Source: Anaeroplasma bactoclasticum (lineage in GTDB: Bacteria > Bacillota_I > Bacilli_A > Acholeplasmatales > Anaeroplasmataceae). Taken from it: a stretch of DNA of 64,000 nt. The translations under genes and the position numbers were made by a program. The notes beneath the pieces are model-generated. The model did not search any database. It was not told the DNA's origin and was given only the letters and a program-made list of their open reading frames with translations. Of this stretch, positions 1-6,918 are shown in pieces (the first letter of the stretch is position 1; each line of letters begins with the position of its first letter). The DNA lies in assembly GCA_023663825.1 (NCBI GenBank), contig JAMPGQ010000003.1:1-64000 (forward strand), read 5' to 3'.

Positions 1-82
1 TGCAAGTATTTATGTTCAACTATTAACAGCGGAATTTACTTTTTCAATTAACTCACGAAATTTAATACGCTTACTTTATAAT

Positions 83-128
83 CAGTTGTCCTCAATTTGT
101 GGACAACTGAATTTTTATATGATATAAT
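83..128 (+). promoter_or_regulatory. Promoter with overlapping inverted repeat upstream of the Fic gene
   Basis: A good -10 (TATAAT, 123-128) lies 17 bp after a -35-like TGGACA (100-105). A 9-bp perfect inverted repeat, CAGTTGTCC (83-91) and GGACAACTG (101-109), covers the -35, as an operator would. Almost the same sequence (one mismatch over about 27 bp) recurs inside the gene at 316-342. That the site binds the Bro-N domain of the gene product is inference. Confidence 0.6.
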
Positions 129-150
129 TAATATTAAGGAGTGGAATATA

Positions 151-1011
151 ATGCATACAAAAACTTCAATAAGATATTTTAATGATACTCCTATAAGATC
201 TAGATGGGATGACGAAAATAAAAAGTGGTGGTATTCAGCTACAGATGTAATTATTGCACTTACAGAAACTAAGAATCCACGAAAGTATTGGAATACATTT
301 AAATCAAGACATATTGAGTTGTCCTCAGTTTGTGGACAACTGAAATTAACTGCTATAGACGGAAAACAGTATATGTCAGATGTACTTGATGAGGAAGGAA
401 TAACTATGGTATTGGTATTTATTTCATCTAATCTTAAGATTGATTTTAGTAAATGGATTAAAGGCTTGGCTAGTCCACTTGATGAACAAAGTAGAGCTAG
501 AGCATATGAGTTGTTTGATAATGGACTTTTGGATACGATAGAAGTAGGGACAACAAGAGGATTGCAACAAATTCATTCCTATTTATTTTCGGGTCTTTAT
601 GATTTTGCAGGAAAGATTAGAAGTCAAAATATTTCAAAAGGCGGTTTTACGTTTGCAAATTCTATGTGCCTATCTGAAATACTAAAAACAATAGATGAAA
701 TGCCACAAACAGATTTTGATTCAATTGTAGATAAATATATAGAAATGAATATAGCCCACCCTTTTATGGAGGGTAATGGTAGAGCTACTAGAATTTGGTT
801 AGATTTAATATTAAAAAACCAACTACATAAAAGCATAGATTGGTCTAAAATTGATAAGAAGGAATATCTTAACGCAATGGAAGAAAGTCCATTGAATGAT
901 AAAGAAATAAAAGACTTACTAAAAAAAGCTCTTACCGAAGATATAGAAAGTCACGAGTTTTTTATGAAGGGGATTGATTATTCCTATTATTATGAGGAAA
1001 TAAATGAATAA
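151..1011 (+). CDS. Bro-N / Fic domain fusion protein
   Basis: A 286-residue protein. The first ~110 residues resemble the Bro-N (phage antirepressor-like) domain, with the typical [14 protein letters not shown] and QLKLTAxDGK signatures. The C-terminal half is a Fic domain with the full catalytic motif [12 protein letters not shown] (His203 to Arg), so AMP or other nucleotide-monophosphate transfer onto a target is expected. The ATG at 151 is preferred over the upstream TTG at 97 because AAGGAG (136-141) sits at ideal distance and the 97 start overlaps the promoter. Such fusions are common in phage-derived and defence islands. No separate antitoxin gene is seen next to it; control may come through the Bro-N domain and the operator-like repeat upstream. 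Family call is firm, target unknown. Confidence 0.85.
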   Translation: MHTKTSIRYFNDTPIRSRWDDENKKWWYSATDVIIALTETKNPRKYWNTFKSRHIELSSVCGQLKLTAIDGKQYMSDVLDEEGITMVLVFISSNLKIDFSKWIKGLASPLDEQSRARAYELFDNGLLDTIEVGTTRGLQQIHSYLFSGLYDFAGKIRSQNISKGGFTFANSMCLSEILKTIDEMPQTDFDSIVDKYIEMNIAHPFMEGNGRATRIWLDLILKNQLHKSIDWSKIDKKEYLNAMEESPLNDKEIKDLLKKALTEDIESHEFFMKGIDYSYYYEEINE

Positions 1012-1113
1012 TAAAAAATTTAAAAATTCAATAATAAATAAAATAAAGAATCCTCTAAAATTTGAAAGAAAAACATACTATAAGAAAAGATTTTACAGGT
1101 TTTTAAATACTAA

Positions 1114-1163
1114 GGGATGTGGAACAATCAATTTTCCACTCCCTTTTCTTTTTTCTTTTTCTT
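1114..1163 (+). terminator. Rho-independent terminator after the Fic gene
   Basis: GGGATGTGGAA (1114-1124) pairs with TTCCACTCCC (1134-1143) apart from one bulged base, followed by a long T-rich tract to 1163. It lies about 100 bp after the Fic stop codon; the sequence between is AT-rich without features. Confidence 0.6.
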
Positions 1164-1223
1164 GAGCAAAGAGGGTAAAAATTATAAGATTAAAATGATA
1201 CAAAGAGAAAGGAAACTGAAAAA

Positions 1224-1384
1224 ATGAAATATAAAATTTGGTTAAACGAGTGGCTTGAAAATTATGTAAAAGTATCTTAAATTAGAACAATAGAAAGATA
1301 TGAACAAATCATAAGTGAGCATATTAGCGCTAAGTTAGGTGATTATGATTTATATGCATTAGCACTATATTGATTCAAAAATAT
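1224..1384 (+). pseudogene. 5' fragment of a tyrosine integrase gene
   Basis: This stretch repeats the first ~165 bp of the intact integrase at 3262, including ~20 bp of its leader with the GAAAGGAAAC ribosome site. It differs by scattered substitutions, a 3-nt deletion that creates an in-frame TAA at codon 19, and a 1-nt deletion near 1365. Homology stops abruptly at 1384, where transposase sequence begins. It is therefore a dead remnant of an earlier, related element. The comparison is direct; the history is inferred. Confidence 0.85.
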
Positions 1385-1807
1385 TACAAACCTATAGTGG
1401 GTTATGGAGAATTGAAGAATCCTTTAGAATTACAAAATCTAGAATTCGAAGCTAGACCTATTTTTGTTAGAACTCAAAAACATATTGAGGGTCATTTCTT
1501 AATTTGTTTTATTTCTTTATTACTCATTAGATTGCTTCAACTAAAAATGAATTATTCTCTTTCTGCTGAAAGAATCATTAAAGCTCTTAATAGTAGTATG
1601 TGTATTATTGACTCATTAAATAAGGTTAGAGTCTTAAAAAATGATGAGGTGTTATCATTTGACAAAAATAATAGGTTGACATTTGATAACCAAACTATAA
1701 ATAATTTGATTTTAATTATGAAGGCAATGAATACTGCAGTTCTTTATGCTAAATATACAAAACTAGAATTCGATAAATATTTGAATTCTATCGTTTTTAA
1801 AACTTAA
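1385..1807 (+). pseudogene. C-terminal remnant of an IS1634/IS4-type transposase
   Basis: The reading frame ending at 1807 encodes EFEARPIFVRTQKHIEGHF followed by a hydrophobic LICFISLLLIRLL stretch, typical of the C-terminus of IS1634/IS4-like DDE transposases. Just upstream, in another frame, 1405-1440 reads WRIEESFRITKS, the motif that normally precedes ARPIFV in this family, so a frameshift lies near 1440. The N-terminal catalytic region is absent. The left edge is fused to the integrase fragment at 1384; a short GC-richer patch (1868-1902) after the stop may be the old IS end. The exact IS family is not certain. Confidence 0.75.
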
Positions 1808-2026
1808 TCAAGGTCGTTCCCTTATTTCAATTTCCTATAGTAGATTTTTGTAGCATAACAACTGTAAAACTCGGGTTTCTTTTTTTAGGCAAATCCGGGC
1901 CGCAATTTATTAAAATGATTCGTAGTTTTGCATTTTTACTGCGTTTTCGTTGCGTTTTCTATGCAATTTCATAGTATTTTTTTGCATTTTTCATTTGCGT
2001 TATGAATTTGATATGATATAATATAA
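1808..2026. other. Non-coding stretch with TGC(A/G)TTTT repeats
   Basis: No gene is seen. Between 1927 and 2000 the motif TTGCATTTT or TGCGTTTT occurs several times. A -35-like TTGCGT (1995-2000) and a TATAAT (2017-2022), 16 bp apart, form a plausible promoter just before the RyR remnant. Confidence 0.4.
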
Positions 2027-2206
2027 GTAAATTTAGCAAAGAGTAAAGGATGGAGCTATGGAGAAAAGCTAGATCGTGAGAATAAAACACATCCTCTATT
2101 AGTTCCATATAGTGAACTATCTGAAAGTGATAAAGACTATGATCGTAGAACTTCACTAGAAACTCTTAAACTCTTATTAAAGCTAGGATATAAAATTCAA
2201 AAGTGA
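2027..2206 (+). pseudogene. RyR-domain remnant
   Basis: An open frame of about 59 codons, without any in-frame ATG, GTG or TTG near its beginning, encodes GWSYGEKLDREN, then THPLLVPYSEL, then DYDRRTSLETLKLLLKLGYKI before TGA (2204-2206). This matches the consensus of the RyR (ryanodine-receptor) domain, including the W-x-x-G, K/T-H-P-x-L and D-R-x-(S/T) positions. Bacterial RyR domains occur in conflict-related proteins, often as sensor modules. With no start codon and no N-terminal partner this is a truncated leftover. Recognition rests on motif memory. Confidence 0.65.
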
Positions 2207-2307
2207 AATTAGACATTTAGTATTTCAATTATTACTAGTGAAATGATTGATGAATGCATTGTATGGTTTTTTGTGCTTAAGAGAATATAATTGTTATTCA
2301 AATAACA

Positions 2308-2336
2308 TTGAAGTGATGGCATAATTGTGCTATAAT
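2308..2336 (+). promoter_or_regulatory. Promoter of the toxin-antitoxin pair
   Basis: TTGAAG (2308-2313) and TATAAT (2331-2336) are separated by 17 bp. An AGGAGGG ribosome site (2356-2362) follows 5 nt before the antitoxin ATG. Confidence 0.7.
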
Positions 2337-2367
2337 TATATTACAAGATATAAGTAGGAGGGTCTAT

Positions 2368-2628
2368 ATGCCACAGATAATACCGATTAGAGATTTAAGA
2401 GATACAACAAAAATATCTGAGATGTGCAATGCCGTAAACGAACCAATTTTCATAACAAAAAATGGGTATGGAGATATGGTAATCATGAGTGTGTCTGCTT
2501 ACGAGCAGCAGTTAGCTCTTGTGGATATGTATGTAAAAATAATGGCTGGGAAGGTCCAAGCGGATAGTGGAGAATTATTAGATGGTCCTGAAACGATGCT
2601 GAAGTTGAGAGCAAAGTATGCCAAATAA
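2368..2628 (+). CDS. Phd/YefM-family antitoxin
   Basis: An 86-residue protein that begins with the typical antitoxin pattern IIPIRDLRDTTKISEMC followed by NEPIFITKNGYGDMVIMS and AYEQQL, the Phd/YefM DNA-binding dimer fold. The C-terminal third is expected to wrap the toxin. It overlaps the next gene by 11 nt, the usual arrangement for a type II toxin-antitoxin pair, and the pair has its own promoter and terminator. Antitoxins of this family usually repress their own promoter. The label is secure; which named subgroup it belongs to is not. Confidence 0.88.
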   Translation: MPQIIPIRDLRDTTKISEMCNAVNEPIFITKNGYGDMVIMSVSAYEQQLALVDMYVKIMAGKVQADSGELLDGPETMLKLRAKYAK

Positions 2629-2941
2629 ATTTACTTTTAAAATAACACCACTTGCTGAGTCTGATATTGACTTAACATTGAGTTACATAGCAATTCATCT
2701 TTGTAATGAAAAGGCGGCAAGCAATTTATATTTAAAAATCGAAGAAACAATTGAAATGGTTTGTATGTTTCCATTTTCGTCTGCTGATTGTAAGTGCTTT
2801 TTAATTTCTGATGAAAATATTCGTCATGTGCCGATAGATAACTATTGCTTAATCTATGAAATCAAGGAAGAAGAAAAACGTCTTGATATTTTACGATTTT
2901 GTTTTTCGAAAATGGATTTGACAAAGATGTCGTTTAAATAA
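2618..2941 (+). CDS. ParE/RelE-superfamily toxin
   Basis: A 107-residue protein with the RelE/ParE layout: N-terminal strand FKITPLAESDI, a helix pair (LSYIAIHL, KAASNLYLKIEETIEMV) and a C-terminal sheet containing IRHVPIDNYCLIYEI and LDILRFCFSK. The pattern I-x-x-Y-C-L-I-Y-E is closer to ParE than to mRNA-cleaving RelE, so gyrase inhibition is possible, but the target cannot be decided from sequence. It is translated from an ATG inside the antitoxin gene, so production is coupled to the antitoxin. Confidence 0.82.
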   Translation: MPNKFTFKITPLAESDIDLTLSYIAIHLCNEKAASNLYLKIEETIEMVCMFPFSSADCKCFLISDENIRHVPIDNYCLIYEIKEEEKRLDILRFCFSKMDLTKMSFK

Positions 2942-2963
2942 AAAAATCCTATAATGAACCAAA

Positions 2964-2992
2964 ACAAGCATCAAAATGGTGCTTGTTTTTTT
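2964..2992 (+). terminator. Terminator after the toxin gene
   Basis: ACAAGCATCA (2964-2973) pairs with TGGTGCTTGT (2977-2986) with one G-T pair and a 3-nt loop, then a run of T. The region from 2993 to 3261 has no gene. Confidence 0.8.
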
Positions 2993-3163
2993 GTGATGTA
3001 TTAAATATGGAAAAAATTTTGCTAGTAAAAACCTAGTTAGGGGCATTTACTATCAAACTGTTTTGTCAGGCATAGTGTGATAGATAGAGTAGGACGTTCA
3101 GAAAATTCTGAATTTAATGATAGGAAGCTTAGAGTTTTTTGAAAAAATTGGTTCTCTAAATTC

Positions 3164-3231
3164 AAGTGTATGTAAGGGGGAAACCATACTACAAAAAAGA
3201 GTGTATGTGAATTATAAAAAAAGATGTATGT
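3164..3231 (+). repeat. Three short direct repeats upstream of the integrase
   Basis: The core (G/A)TGTATGT occurs three times: within 3164-3173 (AAGTGTATGT), 3199-3208 (AGAGTGTATGT context) and 3222-3231 (AGATGTATGT). They lie 30-100 bp before the integrase start and could be arm-type binding sites of the recombinase or of a regulator. Short AT-rich matches of this size can also be chance. Confidence 0.35.
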
Positions 3232-3261
3232 TAGATACAAAAAAGAAAGGAAACTAAAAAA

Positions 3262-4188
3262 ATGAAATATAAAATTTGGTTAAACGAGTGGCTTGAAAAT
3301 TATGTAAAAGTATCTTCTAAAATTAGAACAGTAGAAAGATATGAACAAATCATAAGTAAGCATATTAGCCCTAAGTTAGGTGATTATGATTTAGATGAAT
3401 TAACACCTATATTGATTCAAAAATATGTGTCTGAATTATTAACACAAGGAAATAAAAGAACAGGATTAGGGCTAGCCCCTAACACTGTAAATTCTATTAT
3501 TAATGTGGTCCAAAGCTCGATTCATTTGGCTTATGATTTTGGGTTAATCTTAAATGGAATGACGAAAATAAAACGACCTAAGGTTATAGAAAAAAAGGTA
3601 GATTGTTTTACTATTTTAGAGCAAAAAAAGATAGAAAAGGAAGTCTTAGAAGGCAGTAAACCATATATGATTGGTGTGATTATTAGTCTATACACAGGAT
3701 TAAGGATAGGAGAGCTGTTAGCTTTAGAATGGAGTGATTTAGATTTTTCCTTAGAAATTATGAATATTAGTAAGTCTTGTCATGATGGAAAAATTGATAA
3801 TTGTCAATTTGGTAGAATTATAGATACACCTAAAACAAAATCATCCATAAGAACGATTCCACTTCCTAAAAAGCTAATCCCTATATTAAAAAACTATAAA
3901 AAAATTTGTCGTTCAAACTATATTATTTCCAAAGGAAATAAGGAAATATCGATAAGAACATATCAAAGAAATTTTAAGGCATTATTACAAAAATTAAATA
4001 TAGAAAATCACACCTTTCATTCCTTAAGGCACACATTTGCTACAAGAGCATTAGAATGTGGGATGGATGTTAAAACATTATCTGAAATATTAGGACATAA
4101 ATCTCCTGTGATTACATTAAACCGATATGTTCACTCTATGTTTGAACATAAAAAAAAGATGATGAACATCATCGGAAAATTATTATAA
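3262..4188 (+). CDS. Tyrosine recombinase / integrase
   Basis: A 308-residue site-specific recombinase. Residues 1-95 form the SAM-like core-binding domain (TVERYEQIISKHISPKLG, LAPNTVNSIINVVQSS). The catalytic domain has all expected residues: Arg148 in TGLRIGELL, His253-x-x-Arg256-His257 in HSLRH, His279 in LGHKS and the nucleophile Tyr289 in LNRYVH. It lacks the extra N-terminal arm-binding domain of Tn916-type integrases, so it is on the short side. Ribosome site GAAAGGAAAC precedes the ATG. Being followed at once by the long cluster at 4448 suggests that it moved, or still moves, that cluster. A decayed copy of its 5' end lies at 1224. Confidence 0.93.
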   Translation: MKYKIWLNEWLENYVKVSSKIRTVERYEQIISKHISPKLGDYDLDELTPILIQKYVSELLTQGNKRTGLGLAPNTVNSIINVVQSSIHLAYDFGLILNGMTKIKRPKVIEKKVDCFTILEQKKIEKEVLEGSKPYMIGVIISLYTGLRIGELLALEWSDLDFSLEIMNISKSCHDGKIDNCQFGRIIDTPKTKSSIRTIPLPKKLIPILKNYKKICRSNYIISKGNKEISIRTYQRNFKALLQKLNIENHTFHSLRHTFATRALECGMDVKTLSEILGHKSPVITLNRYVHSMFEHKKKMMNIIGKLL

Positions 4189-4197
4189 AATAAATGG

Positions 4198-4220
4198 TTT
4201 TGTCTTTTTCAAAATGACAC
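4198..4220 (-). repeat. TTTTGTC-N11-GACA element, reverse-oriented copy
   Basis: TTTTGTC (4198-4204), 11 bp, then GACAC (4216-4220). Read on the minus strand it has the same ATTTT(C/G)AAAAA centre and GACAAAA end as the elements at 26270 and 29652. It lies 10 bp after the integrase stop. Unlike the other copies it has no matching -10 downstream. Confidence 0.5.
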
Positions 4221-4224
4221 AAAT

Positions 4225-4379
4225 GATTACAATCAGTGTTAGGTACTTGATAAAATTATACCATAATTTACCATTTTTAGCAATAAAATACAAAAAATAT
4301 TGTCAAAAAAGAGCAAACAAAGTTAGATCTACCCTTTACACTTCTAATTTTAACACTGATTGTAATCATCAGTGTTAGG
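4225..4379. repeat. Inverted-repeat region between integrase and the long operon
   Basis: A 17-bp sequence (4225-4241, GATTACAATCAGTGTTA) recurs exactly in inverted orientation at 4351-4367. The second copy is part of a perfect palindrome, TAACACTGAT (4351-4360), 7 bp, ATCAGTGTTA (4368-4377). ATCAGTGTTAGG itself is directly repeated at 4232 and 4368. The 109 bp between the copies are AT-rich and non-coding. It could be an attachment or arm-site region of the adjacent integrase or a repressor operator for the operon that follows; the sequence cannot tell which. Confidence 0.75.
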
Positions 4380-4465
4380 GGAAATCGATAAGTCTAATGT
4401 CGAACAAAAATTTATAAGGAGGAAAAGTACAATCATTTAGACAATTTTTGATTTACTATATTTCA

Positions 4466-5062
4466 ATGTTTATGAAACAACAACAATACATTACATCACA
4501 TAGGTTCCGTGTGAAGAGAGCAAAAGCTTATTGCAATGAGTCCCCAGAACCTATTACTATCTTCGATAGAGAAGCACTAGTGGAATTTTATCTGTTAGAA
4601 GATGTAGTTCGTCTTTATGAATACAGATTGAAAAACGAGAAACAAAAGATTGTTGACACTGTAGCAGGTAAAAAAGCAAAAAATCTTAATTTAGAAAAAT
4701 TCACCGCTATAATAAATATTTTCAAAGCGGCAATTGAAGTTGCATGGGCGGAGATAACTTCGGGAAATTACAGTTCAGTTTGGAAAGCCATTCCAGAGCA
4801 TGCTCTTATGAAAGCAGCTGGCAGTACAAAGTATTTACCAGAGTTAAAAGCAATAGCAGTTGATTTGTTAAAAGCTCTTTCTAATGATTCATTAAATGCA
4901 ACTTTACAAAATCAAATGCTTGATTCTGCTCTTGCTGAGCTAGAAGACCACGAGGCAAATGTTCGTAGAGTAAAAGGTATTCCATCTACAGAAGAGATAG
5001 AGGAAATAATTAAAGCTGTAGAGTTGATAATTCCAGACAAGAAAAAAACAAATCTAGTATAA
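4466..5062 (+). CDS. Unknown helical protein, first gene of the ESCRT-like cluster
   Basis: About 198 residues, almost entirely predicted helix, with no signal peptide, membrane segment or recognised motif. The N-terminus is basic (RFRVKRAKAY) and there is a Trp-containing middle (AWAEITSGNYSSVWKAIPEH). The start is unresolved: a perfect AAGGAGG lies at 4416-4422, but no ATG, GTG or TTG follows at 5-10 nt; the first in-frame candidates are TTG 4448, ATG 4466 and ATG 4472, 25-49 nt away. Only 16 nt separate it from the ESCRT-III-like gene, so a shared role is likely. Function unknown. Confidence 0.7.
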   Translation: MFMKQQQYITSHRFRVKRAKAYCNESPEPITIFDREALVEFYLLEDVVRLYEYRLKNEKQKIVDTVAGKKAKNLNLEKFTAIINIFKAAIEVAWAEITSGNYSSVWKAIPEHALMKAAGSTKYLPELKAIAVDLLKALSNDSLNATLQNQMLDSALAELEDHEANVRRVKGIPSTEEIEEIIKAVELIIPDKKKTNLV

Positions 5063-5078
5063 AAGAGAGGATAAAAGA

Positions 5079-5705
5079 ATGGCAAAATTAAGTAATGAAG
5101 AAAAAATTATTGGTACACTTGACAAATTGGATAAGTCCTATAGAGATTTACATAAGTTTGGGGCTAAATACGATTATCATATTGATCAAGCGGCTATGCG
5201 TGGAGATGATGCTAGAGCTAAACAGTTAATCAAACAAAAAATTGGGGTTTATTCTTTAGCAGAGCAATTATCAACATTAAAAGCAAATATCGAATTGGGT
5301 GCTTATACATCACAGGTTGCTTCTAATTTAGGTTCCCTTCCAGATGCAATTGCTGGATGCAAGGGTTTATTAGCAGAATCACCTAACTTTAAAAAGCTGG
5401 GTGATAGCATAAAGAGAATTTTTAAAGATATGCAAAAGCCTGCTGATGAAATAGCGAAATTGAATGGTATTCTTGATGGAGTTCTTGCTCCAAAATCTGA
5501 AACAAGCACTTTAACAAGTCGTCTAGATGGTGTAAGTGAAGATGAAACCTCCGATCAATTTAAGGCTGAATATGCTGCTATGATGGAAAGAATTAAAGCT
5601 AAAGTTACACCAGAAATGGTTTCTAAGCCTGTTGAAACTGTAGATACTGCTACAGGTGATATAGATTATGCTGGTATTGTAGAAGAAGAAAACAAGAAGA
5701 AGTAA
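5079..5705 (+). CDS. ESCRT-III/Snf7-like helical protein
   Basis: A 208-residue soluble, nearly all-helical protein. Several features resemble the ESCRT-III core: a first long helix (residues ~5-45), then RGDDARAKQLIKQK at ~42-55, which mirrors the GDxxxAKxxxxxK segment between helices 1 and 2 of CHMP/CdvB proteins, then a long helix (SLAEQLSTLKANIELG), shorter helices with KKLGDSIKRIFKDMQ, and an acidic Ser/Glu-rich C-terminal tail ending in DIDYAGIVEEENKKK. Size and order match ESCRT-III. The strongest support is context: the next gene encodes a Vps4-type AAA ATPase with an MIT-like domain, the usual partner. Homology is inferred from pattern, not proven; a generic coiled-coil adaptor is the alternative. 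Confidence 0.6.
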   Translation: MAKLSNEEKIIGTLDKLDKSYRDLHKFGAKYDYHIDQAAMRGDDARAKQLIKQKIGVYSLAEQLSTLKANIELGAYTSQVASNLGSLPDAIAGCKGLLAESPNFKKLGDSIKRIFKDMQKPADEIAKLNGILDGVLAPKSETSTLTSRLDGVSEDETSDQFKAEYAAMMERIKAKVTPEMVSKPVETVDTATGDIDYAGIVEEENKKK

Positions 5706-5715
5706 GGTGAAGTAT

Positions 5716-6918
5716 ATGGCAGAGGCAAGCATGATTAGTATTTTTAATGGTAAAGTAAGTGCTTTTAATAATGCACTTAAGAATGATGATTCAGAACAAG
5801 TCTGTGCAATCGGTATTGACATGCTTCATATTGCATTAGATGAATGTGCAAAAGCCAATGTCAGTACAACAATAAAGGATACATATAAAAGGCAAGCTAT
5901 GACAGCTTGTACTCATATTGCAAATATGGCAAGAAAACCACGTCATTCTTTACAATCACCTAGTGATGTAGAGGGTGAAAATGATCCATATTATGTAAAA
6001 AAAGAGTGGTTTTCAAGTGAAGTTCCACCTTTAAATTTCACCAATATAATTGGTGTACAAGAGGTCAAAGATGCTTTTATGGTTGATGTGGTTGCACCAC
6101 TACGACCAGAATTTAAAGAGATTTACAAAAAGTTCCGAGGGGATCAAATGGGTAGCCAAATCTTACTCTATGGTCCTCCTGGAACAGGTAAGACACATAT
6201 AGTAAAGTGTTTAGCTGGTGCATTAAACTGCAAAATTGCAGTTGTTCAAACAAGTGAAGTTTTAGCTAGCATAGTAGGGGTTGCCGAAAAGAACATCAGA
6301 GATGTTTTTGAGCAAGCTGGTGAGCTAGATCGTTGTATTATTTTCCTAGATGAAATAGATAGTATTTGCAGTGATAGAAATTCTGATGACTCTCGTCATA
6401 CTAAATCTATTTTAACTACAATGCTAACTTGTATGGATGGTTTTTTAAAAACCAAAAAAGATGGGCAACTTAGAATTATTGTTGCTGCAACAAATCTACC
6501 ATGGAAATTAGATTCAGCTTTAAAACGTGGTGGTAGATTCGAAACACAAATTTACGTACCCTTGCCTGATGAAAAGGCGAGGGAAAAGTTTATTGAATTA
6601 GACCTTTCTAAACTTCCTCATAGCACAGAAGTCACTATTAAAGGCCTTGCAAAAATGCTTGAAGGATATTCGGGGGCTGATATTAAGGCTATAATGAAGC
6701 AAATTGCGAACGAACCTTTAAGAAGAGAGGTTAAGAATATTTTAAATCCTGAAATCAAATGTGCTTTAGGCGAAGTAATCACATTGAAAGATTGTGAAAA
6801 TGTAATTAAAAATTATATTAATGTAGTTACACCTGAGATGTTATTACACTTTGAGGCGTATGATAAAGGTATTTCTTATGAAGAATTAGTAAAGGTGTTA
6901 AAAAGTAAAAATGACTAA
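5716..6918 (+). CDS. Vps4/katanin-like AAA ATPase with MIT-like N-terminus
   Basis: A 400-residue ATPase. Residues 1-75 form a three-helix MIT-like domain; residues ~100-400 form an AAA domain of the classic type, starting with FTNIIGVQEVKDAF. Walker A is GPPGTGKT (153-160), Walker B IIFLDEID (Asp212, Glu213), sensor 1 VAATNLPWKLD, and the Arg-finger region LKRGGRFETQIYVPLPD matches Vps4/katanin/spastin. The C-terminus also resembles that clade (EGYSGADIKAIM, then TPEMLLHFEAYD). The pore-loop aromatic, Trp in Vps4, is replaced: SIVGVAEKN. ATG 5716 is preferred over GTG 5707 because GGTGA (5706-5710) spaces correctly. Likely role: remodelling of the ESCRT-III-like neighbour or other clients using ATP. 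Confidence 0.85.
   Translation: MAEASMISIFNGKVSAFNNALKNDDSEQVCAIGIDMLHIALDECAKANVSTTIKDTYKRQAMTACTHIANMARKPRHSLQSPSDVEGENDPYYVKKEWFSSEVPPLNFTNIIGVQEVKDAFMVDVVAPLRPEFKEIYKKFRGDQMGSQILLYGPPGTGKTHIVKCLAGALNCKIAVVQTSEVLASIVGVAEKNIRDVFEQAGELDRCIIFLDEIDSICSDRNSDDSRHTKSILTTMLTCMDGFLKTKKDGQLRIIVAATNLPWKLDSALKRGGRFETQIYVPLPDEKAREKFIELDLSKLPHSTEVTIKGLAKMLEGYSGADIKAIMKQIANEPLRREVKNILNPEIKCALGEVITLKDCENVIKNYINVVTPEMLLHFEAYDKGISYEELVKVLKSKND

Noticed and set aside
4335-4366. Promoter TTTACA...TGTAAT for the ESCRT-like operon
   Set aside because: Spacing is 20 bp and the -10 is weak; no convincing promoter for the cluster could be fixed, so none is listed.
5079-5705. PspA/Vipp1 (bacterial ESCRT-III relative)
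   Set aside because: The protein is shorter, lacks the long uninterrupted coiled coil and typical amphipathic N-terminus of PspA; the Vps4-like neighbour points to the Snf7-type branch instead.
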